Assembly (NCBI GenBank): GCA_046351215.1
Contig: JAXLYX010000013.1
Span: 124,001-188,000, forward strand
Origin: JAXLYX01 sp046351215
GTDB lineage: Bacteria > Myxococcota_A > Polyangia > Polyangiales > Houyiibacteriaceae
DNA length: 64,000 bases
Reading direction: 5' to 3'
Shown: in pieces, positions 8,355 to 16,825 of the stretch
Position numbering within the stretch: the first letter of the stretch is position 1
Layout of the letters: the number at the start of each line of letters is the position of its first letter
The notes under the pieces: generated by a model
The model's database searches: none
Seen by the model: the letters and a program-made list of their open reading frames with translations, nothing else
What the model was told of the DNA's origin: nothing
Position numbers and translations under genes: made by a program

Positions 8355-9020
8355 TCAGAACCGGAGGCGCAGGCTCCCCGAGCCCAGCCCGACCCCGAGC
8401 TCGAGGCCGGGTCGGACGCTCAGATCGAGGGGCAGGCCCTCGGCGCGGAGCTGCCGCAAGCCGGACCGACGGACGGCCGCGCGATGGCCGCCCCAAGCGA
8501 CGAAGCCGATGTTCGCGATCGTGAAGATCGGCCCGAGGAAGAGGCCCGCGGGCCTGTCGCAGACGAGGCTCCCGTTTCGGTGATGGCAGGTGGAGATCGC
8601 GCTCGCGGTCCACGTCAGGCCCCCGACGACGCCCAGCGATCCGAGCACGAGGAGGGCGATGGTGCCGCCGCGGCGCGGCAGCGCGAGGTACCGCTGGCGG
8701 AGCTCGGCGTCGAGCGCCTGCCTCCGGCGCAGGGCCTCGGGGTCGGGAGCCGCGGCGGCCGCGGCGGCCGGCGTCGGAGCGATGGGCCGGACCTCCGAGA
8801 CGCGATCCCAGGGGAGGGTCTCCTGCGTGCCGTCCGGCAGGCGCACGACGACGCGTTCGCCCGGGATCGACACGATCACGTCGCCTTCGACGAAGCCCCC
8901 ACCGACGAGCTCGACCCGACCGGGCGACGCCGCTCCGACGGACGGAAGCGCGGCCTGGAGAGCGAGGCAGCATGCGAAGATCGCGAGAGACCTGAGGTGC
9001 AACACACGATTCCGAGTCAT
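8355..9020 (-). CDS. Envelope protein with Cys-loop transmembrane hairpin and RLRF tail
   Basis: The 221-residue protein starts at one of two adjacent ATG codons (9020 or 9023). It has a signal peptide (about 1-30), a small beta domain (GGGFVEGDVIVSIPGERVVVRL, then a DGTQETLPWDRVSEV segment), an Ala-rich linker and short coiled coil, then two hydrophobic stretches enclosing a loop with two cysteines (STCHHRNGSLVCDRP), and a C-terminal beta-like tail ending SGSLRLRF. The same hairpin-plus-tail module recurs in the genes at 1224, 11596 and 15509. The beta domain resembles proteins that sense or bind at the envelope, but no function is known. Confidence 0.65.
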   Translation of the reverse strand: MTRNRVLHLRSLAIFACCLALQAALPSVGAASPGRVELVGGGFVEGDVIVSIPGERVVVRLPDGTQETLPWDRVSEVRPIAPTPAAAAAAAPDPEALRRRQALDAELRQRYLALPRRGGTIALLVLGSLGVVGGLTWTASAISTCHHRNGSLVCDRPAGLFLGPIFTIANIGFVAWGGHRAAVRRSGLRQLRAEGLPLDLSVRPGLELGVGLGSGSLRLRF

Positions 9021-9213
9021 CATGGCGCGCAGTATCGCGGGCGATCGTCCGGGCGCAAGCGACCGGCTCGCGGCGGACGCGCGAGCCGGTTGCGGCGTCC
9101 CGCCGTCCGCTACCCCCGTCGGCGTAGCCCTCGAAAAATCGCCTCCGAGCGCTTCCCCGCGCCCCGGATCCGCGTGGACAAGCCCGGAGGCTCGGCACAT
9201 CTTCGCCGCCCCG

Positions 9214-10302
9214 ATGTCGTCCAGAATCCCGTCCCGATGGTCCCGCGTGGCCTGCCGTTCGGCAGGCGTCGCTCTCCTGCCCCTCGCGCTCGTCGGTGCG
9301 CTCGCGAGCGCCGCCTGCATGCCGCAGGGCTCCTACCGCGGCACCTCGAACGTGAACGGCTTCGGCTGGGTCGACGTCGTCCCGCCCGGCGCCGGCATGC
9401 AGGTCTCGATGCCGAAGCCGCCCCAGCTCGAGGCGAGCCACGGACGCACGGGGGACGGCGGTCGCATCACGACCACGAACGGACGCACCGAGACGCCGAC
9501 CGTTCTCTACCGGTTCCTCGTCAGCGACTTCGAGGGCGGCCTCGAGGGGAACGCGGTGGCGACGCTCGACGAGCTCGTCGGTGACTTCATCGAGGCCAGC
9601 AGCGGCGCCGAGATCCGGAGCTCCGGTCCCGTCGACATGCAGGGCTTCCCGGGCACCGAGCTCGTGCTCTTCCGCTACGAGGAGGAGATCGTCGTCCGCG
9701 TGCGCCAATGGGTCGGGCGCAAGCGGACGTACATCTTCCTCGCCGCGACGCCCGCCCAGAACGAGTCCGAGAACCGCCCCTTCATCGACCACTACTTCAG
9801 CTCGATCCGGCTCGATCCGTCGGATGCGCCCGCGCCGAACGGGGACGGGACGCTCGACCCGGCTCGTTGGAGCTCCATCTATCCGCCGGACGACGACTTC
9901 GCGATCCAGATGCCGGGCAACGTCCGCATGGCGCAGCAGTCCCGGACGATCGGAGGGGACTCGGTCGAAGGTCGCGTCTACTACGTGCAGCGCGCGGACC
10001 AGAAGGTCGCGTTCGGGGTGCACGTGCTCCACTTCGACGACGGCCCTCCCGACGACGCGTTCGGCGACATGGAGCGCTCGGTGCTCGAGCGCGGCTTCAC
10101 CGTCCGCGAGCGCCGGACCACGCATCGCAACGGCTTCCCCGCGACCGCTCTCACCTACGTGTCGTCGACGACGGTCGCGTACGAGGTCTACGTGAAGACG
10201 GCCCATCGCGTGTACGTCGTCTCCTGCCACGCGCCCGTCGGCGAGGAGGCCTCGCTCTCCGAGCCCCGTGATCGCTTCTTCCGCTCCCTCCGGATCCTCT
10301 GA
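9214..10302 (+). CDS. Lipoprotein of unknown function with duplicated domain
   Basis: The ATG at 9214 opens a 362-residue protein with a lipoprotein signal (LVGALASAAC, Cys35). The body appears to contain two related halves: both have a short lead, a strand such as YRFLVSDFE or VAFGVHVLHFDD, a helix with DMERSVLERGF or ATLDELVGDF, and a final segment ending in F-I/F-R-S-L/I-R (HYFSSIRLD and RFFRSLRIL). This pattern resembles PsbP-like or DUF1795-like lipoproteins, but I do not assign a family. It lies 7 bases upstream of the HtrA-like protease gene and is probably in the same operon. Confidence 0.65.
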   Translation: MSSRIPSRWSRVACRSAGVALLPLALVGALASAACMPQGSYRGTSNVNGFGWVDVVPPGAGMQVSMPKPPQLEASHGRTGDGGRITTTNGRTETPTVLYRFLVSDFEGGLEGNAVATLDELVGDFIEASSGAEIRSSGPVDMQGFPGTELVLFRYEEEIVVRVRQWVGRKRTYIFLAATPAQNESENRPFIDHYFSSIRLDPSDAPAPNGDGTLDPARWSSIYPPDDDFAIQMPGNVRMAQQSRTIGGDSVEGRVYYVQRADQKVAFGVHVLHFDDGPPDDAFGDMERSVLERGFTVRERRTTHRNGFPATALTYVSSTTVAYEVYVKTAHRVYVVSCHAPVGEEASLSEPRDRFFRSLRIL

Positions 10303-10309
10303 GGTCGCC

Positions 10310-11428
10310 ATGCGTCGTTCGTTCCACGCCCTCGCGCTCGCCTCGCTCCTCCTCGCTCCCGAGCCCGCCTCCGAGGCGCATGCGGAGGGCATCGAGGATC
10401 GCATCGAGCTCCGTCCGCTCGATCGCGCCACGGTCCGCATCCTCACGGTCTCCGGCGCCGACTCCTACCTCTTCGACGGAGACGACACCCGCGTGCGGCG
10501 TGTCGTCGCGATGCCGAACGCCGGGCACGGCTCGGGCGTCCTGGTCGATGCCGCGGGTCTCGTGCTCACCGCCGGCCACGTCGTCTGGGGCTCGGACGTG
10601 ATCGCCGTCCTGCTCCCGGGCACGGACGAGCCGCGTCCGGCGACGATCCTCTACGTCGATCCGGTCCACGATCTCGCAGTGCTCCACGTCGCCGTGCCCG
10701 ACGCGACGGTGCTCGCCGTGCCGCGGACGACGCGTCGCTTCCGCGTCTCCGAGCGGCTCTTCGGCACCGGCTATCCGGTCGACGTCCGGGAGCGGTATCC
10801 GGCGGCCTTCACCGGCGTGCTCTCGCGCGAGAACAACGACGGCTCGATCCAGGTCTCGATGAGCCTGAACGCGGGCAACAGCGGCGGCCCGATCGTGGAC
10901 GACGCCGGACAGCTCGTCGGCATCGTCTCGCGGAAGGCGAGCACGCGGCACGGCCTCGAGGGCATGGCCTTCCTCGAACCGCTCCGCTTCGTGATCCCGG
11001 CTCTCGAGGCCGCTCGCGCGATCCTCTCGGCCCAGACCCCGACGTACACGACGAACGACGCCGTGCTCTGCCGCATCGTCGCCGACTTCATCCAGACGAC
11101 CGACGAGCGGCCGCTCTTCGAGCAGACGGCGATCCCGACGCTCGAGGCGGCCGCGTCGAGCGCGTCCACGCCCGAAGCCACGATGATCGTCGCGGCGCAC
11201 GCCTGGAACATGCACGTGGCGCTGCTCGAGCGCCGCCGCGTCCGCGACGTCGCGCAGCTCCCGGCGAACGATCGCCCCCTCGGCGAGCGCCTCTCGAACA
11301 TGGCGCGCACGCTGGCGCGCCGGGCCGTCTCGGACGCCCCGTACCTCCTCGTCCGCTACCCCATCGTCCGCGGGATCCTGGTCAGCGAGGACCGGAGCTA
11401 CGTGCTCCGCGAGGGCGGCCGGAACTGA
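10310..11428 (+). CDS. Secreted HtrA-like (S1C) serine protease
   Basis: The ATG at 10310 follows a GAGG box and opens a signal peptide (RRSFHALALASLLLAPEPAS). The trypsin-fold domain (about 55-260) has the three catalytic residues in HtrA-type context: LTAGHVVW (His), DPVHDLAVLHV (Asp) and NAGNSGGPIVDD (Ser), followed by GQLVGIVSR. No PDZ domain follows; instead about 125 residues of helical sequence of unknown function complete the 372-residue protein. The substrate could be misfolded or partner envelope proteins. Transcribed with the upstream lipoprotein gene. Confidence 0.85.
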   Translation: MRRSFHALALASLLLAPEPASEAHAEGIEDRIELRPLDRATVRILTVSGADSYLFDGDDTRVRRVVAMPNAGHGSGVLVDAAGLVLTAGHVVWGSDVIAVLLPGTDEPRPATILYVDPVHDLAVLHVAVPDATVLAVPRTTRRFRVSERLFGTGYPVDVRERYPAAFTGVLSRENNDGSIQVSMSLNAGNSGGPIVDDAGQLVGIVSRKASTRHGLEGMAFLEPLRFVIPALEAARAILSAQTPTYTTNDAVLCRIVADFIQTTDERPLFEQTAIPTLEAAASSASTPEATMIVAAHAWNMHVALLERRRVRDVAQLPANDRPLGERLSNMARTLARRAVSDAPYLLVRYPIVRGILVSEDRSYVLREGGRN

Positions 11429-11595
11429 TCGCGAGGCACGGAACGCGCGCTCAGGGTGTGGCTCGCCGTCACACCCCGCGCCCCGGCGCTGTGACTCCGG
11501 GGCACGGATCGTCTCCGTTCGACCACGATCCCCGCCCTCCCGGGCCGCGATCGCGCGGGATCCCCACTGGCACGTCGGTTGCTGGAGTCCGCGGC

Positions 11596-12054
11596 ATGAC
11601 CCGCATCTCCTCGACCCTCCCTGCCGCCGCGCTCGCCACGCTCCTCCTCGCGGCGGCGGGTCCCGTGCACGCCCAGGCGCCCTCCCCGGCCGAGGCGGCG
11701 CGTGCGTCCGAGCCCTCGCCGACCACGCGCCTCGAGCTCGACGCGGGAGACGTCTCCCGGCTCGACACCGCCCGGAGGATGCGTCGCTCCGGCTTCGTGC
11801 TCATGGGTCTCTCCCTCGCGACGGTCGGGACGATGGCGCTCGTCGGCCTCGCCGACCACAGCTGCGACCACTCGAGCGAATGGTCCTGTGTCGACGGTCC
11901 GGCGCTCTTCGCCTCGATGGGCGCGGCGATGGTCGCGCCCGTCTTCCTCACGGGCGCGGGCTTCACCACGGCCGGCTACGTCATCGAGCGACGCGAGCGT
12001 CGGCGTCAGGCCTCGCTCGCCGTGAGCGCGACCGGGCTACGGCTCGCGTTCTGA
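11596..12054 (+). CDS. Small envelope protein, Cys-loop hairpin module
   Basis: The 152-residue protein has a signal peptide ending near PVHAQA, a short acidic linker (about 28-55), a transmembrane segment (FVLMGLSLATVGTMALVGLA), a loop with two cysteines (SCDHSSEWSCVDGP), a second hydrophobic stretch (FASMGAAMVAPVFLTGAGF), an Arg-rich turn and a beta-like tail ending TGLRLAF. It shares this layout with the products at 8355 and 15509. Its 3' end overlaps the convergent anti-sigma gene by 18 bp. Function unknown. Confidence 0.6.
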   Translation: MTRISSTLPAAALATLLLAAAGPVHAQAPSPAEAARASEPSPTTRLELDAGDVSRLDTARRMRRSGFVLMGLSLATVGTMALVGLADHSCDHSSEWSCVDGPALFASMGAAMVAPVFLTGAGFTTAGYVIERRERRRQASLAVSATGLRLAF

Positions 12055-12753
12055 GCGCATCGAACGGCAGAGGGTCTCGCTGCCGGTCGAGCCGAGGAAG
12101 GGCGCGACCGCCGCATCCCCCGCAGTCGAGGGAATGGCACCGAGAGCCACGCACACGCGCGTGTCGACCGAGCCGGTGATGCGGAATGCGCCCTCGAGCG
12201 GCACGCGATTTCCGCACCGGAAGTCCGGGTCGCTCTCGAGCGCCAGGCTCGCTTCGCCGCCCTGGACGACGAGGACGCGGACGTGCTCGTCGGAGCCGGG
12301 CGGGCAGGTGACGAGCACGCGGAAGCGGTCGCGTTCGTCGAAGGACTCCGGGTTCTCGGTGATCTCGCCGTCGCGGTTCCGGACGAGCACCATCGCGACG
12401 TCACCGCCTCGGGGTCGGGCGTCGACCCGCGGAGCGGGCGCGATCGGTGCGTCGGTCGGGAAGACGGCGAAGGCGACGGCCGCAGCGAGCGCCAGCGTGC
12501 TCGACACGATCGCGAGCCGCCGACGGCTTCGATGGACGGGCTTCGGGCGCACGACGGACGTCCGAGCGACGGGAGGGGGCAGCGCCGTCAGCATGCGCGG
12601 CTCCGACGCCGATTCGACGCACGACCGGCAGACGACGCAGCGCTCGATGTGCTCGCGGATCGCCGCCGAGTCCGGCTCCGGGAGCTCGCCGAGCACGTAA
12701 CGCTCGATCCGCAACCACGAGATGGGATCGCCGATGCAGCGGGCGACGGTCAT
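12037..12753 (-). CDS. Zinc-finger anti-sigma factor
   Basis: The 238-residue protein begins with a cytoplasmic anti-sigma domain carrying the HxxxCxxC zinc motif (HIERCVVC, residues 35-42) after RYVLGELPEPDSAAIREH. A single transmembrane helix follows (about 82-98, LAIVSSTLALAAAVAFAVFP), then a 140-residue periplasmic domain. Such proteins hold an ECF sigma factor at the membrane until a signal releases it. The start codon overlaps the stop of the sigma gene by 4 bp, fixing the pairing. The periplasmic domain has four cysteines that could sense redox state, which is inference. Confidence 0.85.
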   Translation of the reverse strand: MTVARCIGDPISWLRIERYVLGELPEPDSAAIREHIERCVVCRSCVESASEPRMLTALPPPVARTSVVRPKPVHRSRRRLAIVSSTLALAAAVAFAVFPTDAPIAPAPRVDARPRGGDVAMVLVRNRDGEITENPESFDERDRFRVLVTCPPGSDEHVRVLVVQGGEASLALESDPDFRCGNRVPLEGAFRITGSVDTRVCVALGAIPSTAGDAAVAPFLGSTGSETLCRSMRSEREP

Positions 12754-13220
12754 CGCGATCCCTCCGGTTCGAGGATGCGGTCGAGCTCTTCGCGCAGACG
12801 CGCCATGCGGCGGACGATCGTCTTCCGACTCACGCCCGTGAGCTCCGCGATCTCGCCCTGCGACATGTCGTCCCAGAAGTGCATCACGAGGAGCTCCGAC
12901 GTCGGCTCGTCCACGCGGTCGAGGAGGCGGGCGAGGACGTCCAAGCCGACGACCACGTCGTCGAACGTCGTTCGCACGGGTCCGCGCAGCGCGGGGGCCT
13001 GCCGCTCGAGCAGTCGTCGGCGGTTCTTCTCGTCACGCAGGAGTCCTAGGCAGCGATTCGTCACGGCACGGTAGAGGTAGGGGAACTCGGGCTCCTCTCC
13101 GCCATCGGCGAGGAGATCCGTGAAGAGGCCCTGGACGACGTCGAGCGCGTCGTCGCGGCTCTGTAGGAGGCGCTCCGCCTTGCGGAGGAGCGCGGGACCG
13201 TAGCGCTGGTAGCTCTCCAT
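12750..13220 (-). CDS. ECF-type RNA polymerase sigma factor
   Basis: The 156-residue protein has a region 2 (about 1-75: LLQSRDDALDVVQGLFTDLL and FPYLYRAVTNRCLGLLRD) and a region 4 helix-turn-helix (about 112-150: MSQGEIAELTGVSRKTIVRR followed by MARLREELDR). It directs RNA polymerase to a specific promoter set. It precedes and is coupled to the anti-sigma gene and lies 12 bases after a lipoprotein and caspase gene pair on the same strand, so the signalling pair may control or be controlled with those envelope genes. No target promoter motif could be recognised by eye. Confidence 0.88.
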   Translation of the reverse strand: MESYQRYGPALLRKAERLLQSRDDALDVVQGLFTDLLADGGEEPEFPYLYRAVTNRCLGLLRDEKNRRRLLERQAPALRGPVRTTFDDVVVGLDVLARLLDRVDEPTSELLVMHFWDDMSQGEIAELTGVSRKTIVRRMARLREELDRILEPEGSR

Positions 13221-13232
13221 CCGGGAGACGCC

Positions 13233-13748
13233 TCAGAGCGAAGGTCCGAGGCAACCTTCGTCGGAGGGCACCCCCTGGGCCCTGAGCTGCGCGACGATCG
13301 CGCGTCCCGGACCGTACTTCACGAGGCGGATGCGGACCGAGCCGTACCCGGGCGGAGAGCCGACGTAGAAGACGTCGGTGTTCCAGTTCGCGCGATCGAG
13401 GGTGCGGTCGAGCTCGCGCGTTCCGTCGTCCTCGAAGTCGAGCTCGAGGCGGAGCTCGGACCCCTTCTCGACGTAGGAGATGAGCTCGAAGCGGATGCAT
13501 CCCTGGTAGAGACGGCGATTCGGGACGAGCTGAGAGATCGCCGTGGGATCCGCCACGAGCGAGACGCCGTAGTCGTCGTCGTGCCAGGTCGGAGCGCGCG
13601 CGACCGAGCCTTCTTCGATCGTCCATTCGCAAGGGACGTCGCCGCACCAGAGCTGGAACGAGCTGTCGTCGACGATCTCGTCGCAGGAAGCGGAGGCGAG
13701 AGCGAGGGCCACCCCGAGGACCGAACGGGCGAGCGACGCGCGAGTCAT
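13233..13748 (-). CDS. Lipoprotein downstream of caspase gene
   Basis: The ATG overlaps the stop of the caspase-like gene by 4 bp. The 171-residue protein has a lipoprotein signal (GVALALASASC, Cys22) and a body of alternating strands with about five cysteines; it looks like a galactose-binding or jelly-roll type beta-sandwich (for example CIRFELISYVEKGSELRLEL), but no family is certain. It is followed 12 bases later by the sigma-factor gene. Likely a partner or target of the caspase-like protein at the cell envelope. Confidence 0.65.
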   Translation of the reverse strand: MTRASLARSVLGVALALASASCDEIVDDSSFQLWCGDVPCEWTIEEGSVARAPTWHDDDYGVSLVADPTAISQLVPNRRLYQGCIRFELISYVEKGSELRLELDFEDDGTRELDRTLDRANWNTDVFYVGSPPGYGSVRIRLVKYGPGRAIVAQLRAQGVPSDEGCLGPSL

Positions 13749-15463
13749 GGGTGTGTCTCCATGCGGAGGCCGAAGAGGCCGGTGATGCCGCCACTGTCGT
13801 GCGTCTGACCGAGCAGGTTCTCCACGATCGGGGCGTAGTTGAAGCCGAGCTCGGCGTAGAAGCCGAAGCGTTGCCAGGGCATCCATCGACAGCCCCCGGT
13901 GAGCCCGAGCGTGTAGCCGACGTCGGTCTGACGGTCCGTCGACGCATTGCCGGACCGGAACCGCGTGACGCCGAGGCCCGGGCCTGCGGCGAGCTCGCCG
14001 TACAGGCCGAGCTTGCCGTCCGCGAAGAGACCCGTCGCGCGGACGCCGAGCGCGAACCCGAAGGTCGTGTACTCGAACTCGTCCACGGGCGACGTCGCGT
14101 CGGTCCCGCCGTTCCGATCGCGCGAGTAGTACGGATGGTCGAAAGTCTGCACGCGGAGCACGAGGCTCGCCCAGCGGGGCAATCGCCGCTCCACGACGAA
14201 CGAGCCTCGACCGGTGGCGCGGAAGTCCATGGGGCGCGTGAAGCCGAAATCGGCGAGCGTCTCCGCATAGGCATCACGGTGGACGGACGAGAGGCCCATG
14301 CCGAGCTCGAAGCCCCAGGGGGCTCGTGCGTCCGCTCCCGGGTTTCCCCGCGAACGGACCTCGCGCGCCGGATCGCGCTCGCGGCAGCCGGTGAGATCGA
14401 GCGCGACCGACTGCCCGGTGCGCAGCGCGAGGTCGCATTCGTGGAGCTTCCCCGCGCTTCGCACGAGGATTCGGTAGCGGCCTTCGACGAGGGCGAGGCG
14501 GACCGTGTCTCCGCTGGCCTTCTCCACCTCCGCGACCACCGTGGCGGAGCGGACGTGCTCGACGAGCACCGTGCCCGATACGCTCGGAGGCAGGACGAGG
14601 TGGACGCTGGCGCGCTCCGGGTACGAGAGCGGAACCCCGCCCCGGCCTTCGAGGTCCGTCTCGAGCGAGACGTGCTGGCCACCGATCGCGGTGCGCGCCG
14701 TGTCGGAGAGCGTGCGCTCGTAGGTGTAGCGATACGCTTCGTCGAGCGTGACGCGCCCGTCGTGGTCCACGTCGGCGCCACCGCGGAGGCCCACGACGAG
14801 GTGATGCGTGTAGAAACCGCCACGGAGGGTCTCGGACTCCTGGCTGAGCTCGTCGTCCGAGCTCGAAGCCATGAGTGCGATGCCCCGTGTCCGGAGCTCG
14901 GCCGCCGAGTTGAAGGAGAAGCTCGAGGCGGGCTCGACGCCTCGGGCACGGGAGTAGGCGCCGCTCTGGCAGGCGTCGAGGAGCACCAGCGTGAAGTCTG
15001 CGGAGACCGACGCGATCGCGTCACGCAGACGGACGAGCCGGAGCTCCTCGCCTCCGAGATGCAGACCCTGGGATCGCGCGTGGCCCGAGTAGTAGAAGAC
15101 GAGCTGGCTCGGGAGGCCCCGTCGATGCCGCTCGGCGACCGCGGAACGAACCGCGGAGAGGGCCCGTTCCACGTCGGCGATCCGAGGATGCCGGAGCAGG
15201 GTGACGTTCCCGCTCGCATAGCCGCCGACCGCGACGAGCGTGTCACGCATGCGGACGGCGTCGCTCTCCGCGTAGCGCAACCGCTCCTGCCCCGGGCCCC
15301 CGACGTCGCTCCCGACGACGATGGCGAAGGCTTCTCCGGCGGGTGCTTGCGCGAACGCTCGATCGGCCGGCGAGGCGAAGATCGCGATCGAGAGCAACGC
15401 GAGCATGGCCGGGCGCGCCAAGGCGCTCTCGGTACTCCGTCGCGTGAGGAAGAAGTGGGTCAT
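13745..15463 (-). CDS. Secreted caspase-like (C14) protease with C-terminal beta domain
   Basis: The 572-residue protein has a signal peptide (about 1-40) and a caspase/metacaspase p20-like domain (about 45-285) with catalytic dyad His128 (FYYSGHA) and Cys165 (LLDACQSGA). A loop fitting an EF-hand (DVDHDGRVTLDE, residues 231-242) lies inside the domain, suggesting calcium dependence. A PEGA-like beta segment (about 290-360) precedes a C-terminal region (about 375-572) with alternating aromatic strands that resembles an outer-membrane beta barrel. The protease would therefore face the periplasm or outside. It is coupled to the downstream lipoprotein gene and lies upstream of a sigma/anti-sigma pair. 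Confidence 0.85.
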   Translation of the reverse strand: MTHFFLTRRSTESALARPAMLALLSIAIFASPADRAFAQAPAGEAFAIVVGSDVGGPGQERLRYAESDAVRMRDTLVAVGGYASGNVTLLRHPRIADVERALSAVRSAVAERHRRGLPSQLVFYYSGHARSQGLHLGGEELRLVRLRDAIASVSADFTLVLLDACQSGAYSRARGVEPASSFSFNSAAELRTRGIALMASSSDDELSQESETLRGGFYTHHLVVGLRGGADVDHDGRVTLDEAYRYTYERTLSDTARTAIGGQHVSLETDLEGRGGVPLSYPERASVHLVLPPSVSGTVLVEHVRSATVVAEVEKASGDTVRLALVEGRYRILVRSAGKLHECDLALRTGQSVALDLTGCRERDPAREVRSRGNPGADARAPWGFELGMGLSSVHRDAYAETLADFGFTRPMDFRATGRGSFVVERRLPRWASLVLRVQTFDHPYYSRDRNGGTDATSPVDEFEYTTFGFALGVRATGLFADGKLGLYGELAAGPGLGVTRFRSGNASTDRQTDVGYTLGLTGGCRWMPWQRFGFYAELGFNYAPIVENLLGQTHDSGGITGLFGLRMETHP

Positions 15464-15508
15464 GGCATCCCAGGCGCCGTGTCATGACACGGCCACGGAA
15501 GAGGTCGC

Positions 15509-16015
15509 TCAGAAACGGAGGCGCAGGTCGAGCTCGGACGGGCCGACGCCGAGCGCGATTCCCTCGACGCGTCGGAGGTGGTTCCGCCGAGCGACCCCGA
15601 TGGAGAGCGTGACGAGGCCCGCAGCGACCATCGCGGAGCCGATCACCATCCCGGAGAACGATCCCATGGCTTTCGGGAAATCCCCGAGGCAGAGCGGATC
15701 GCCGTCCGGGCAGGTGTCGTCGTCGATGCGGGCCCAGACGATGCCGCTGGCGATCGTCCCGAGGCCACCGACGACCACGAGCCCGACGCCGGCGCGCGTC
15801 GTCCGTACGGCGCGCCGCATCGGGGGAGTGAGCGCGAGGTCGTGCGAGGACGACGGCTCGGAACGGCGGGGGCCCGCCGAGGTCTCCGTGACCTCGGCCG
15901 ACTGGGCCGAGGCGCTCGGCGAGCCCGTGGAGAGGGCGAGGCCGAGGGCGAGGCAGACCCCGCGGCGGAGGGCCCGCGAGGACCGGTGCGACGGATGAAG
16001 GAACGAAGGGTTCAT
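15509..16015 (-). CDS. Small envelope protein, Cys-loop hairpin with RLRF tail
   Basis: The 168-residue protein has a signal peptide (about 14-37, ending SASAQS), a hydrophilic linker, a transmembrane segment (AGVGLVVVGGLGTIASGIVW), a loop with two cysteines (DDTCPDGDPLCLGDF), a second transmembrane segment and a tail ending LDLRLRF. It belongs to the same recurrent module as the products at 8355 and 11596. It is the first gene of the minus-strand caspase/sigma cluster, 45 bases before the caspase gene. Function unknown. Confidence 0.62.
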   Translation of the reverse strand: MNPSFLHPSHRSSRALRRGVCLALGLALSTGSPSASAQSAEVTETSAGPRRSEPSSSHDLALTPPMRRAVRTTRAGVGLVVVGGLGTIASGIVWARIDDDTCPDGDPLCLGDFPKAMGSFSGMVIGSAMVAAGLVTLSIGVARRNHLRRVEGIALGVGPSELDLRLRF

Positions 16016-16214
16016 GGAAATGGCTCCCGGGCTGTCGGGGTCTTGCCCCGTCTCTCGCCACGAAGACGCGTGAGCGGCCCGGGCTGGGACATGCCGGGGT
16101 GCGTTTTCTTCCGCACCCCGTGTCCGAACCCATGAGTGCGACTGCAGGAGCCGTGCCAGCGCATCGCGAGCCGCGGGGGTCGCGAGCCGCCGGCACTTCC
16201 GCGGGGCCGACTCC

Positions 16215-16752
16215 CTAGCGGTACAGGCCGTCGACGAGCCACTCGATCCGCTCGAGGTCCGAATCCACGGCGATCGAGAAGGCGATGACCGCGGCGATGC
16301 CGAGGAAGAAGAGCAGCCAGGTGACGGCGAAGGCGACCGAGGCCGAGAAATCGCTCGGGAGCCCCGGAACCATCACGGCGTCCGAGGGGTTCTCGGGGTC
16401 GTAGTAGACACGGACACGGCATCCGACCGGATGCCGGGCGAGGAAGAGCTGGCTCGCGGCCTCGTGCTGGATCACGGGAGGGCTTCCTACCCGGATCGCG
16501 CGTGCGTCGTAGGTCCGTTCGTCGACCCGGTAGCGGTAGCGGACGAGGGGCCTGAACGAATCGGGACCGTCCGAGTTCGGAATCCGCTCGACGTCGACCT
16601 CGACGAGCTCGGCCTCAGCCTCGCTCCAGCGCTCCGAAGCTCGCGCCTTTCTCGTAGGTCGCCGCGAGCCGCCAGGCCAGGTAGAGACCGGGACCGAGGA
16701 AGGGGGACACGAGGACGAGGGCGATGAGGACGTGGGCTGGATTGGGGTTCAT
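16215..16752 (-). pseudogene. DUF3592 membrane protein gene with frameshift
   Basis: From ATG 16752 one frame encodes a clear N-terminal membrane segment (AHVLIALVLVSPFLGPGLYL) and stops at 16615 after 45 codons. The frame one base further on is open throughout and encodes the DUF3592 core starting with the usual Trp (SERWSEAEAELVEVDV), then RYRYRVDERTYDA, VGCRVRVYYDPENPSDAVMV and a second membrane helix, ending at 16215. A single base shift somewhere in about 16620-16665 would join them into one typical DUF3592 protein of about 178 residues. It may be a recent mutation, a sequence error or a true +1 frameshift; nothing here decides it. Confidence 0.65.
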
Positions 16753-16825
16753 TCGTTGCATACACGTTCGCCACGCCGCGTGACAGCCGTGTGACGAGAA
16801 CTCGACGGCAGAGTGAAACCCACGG

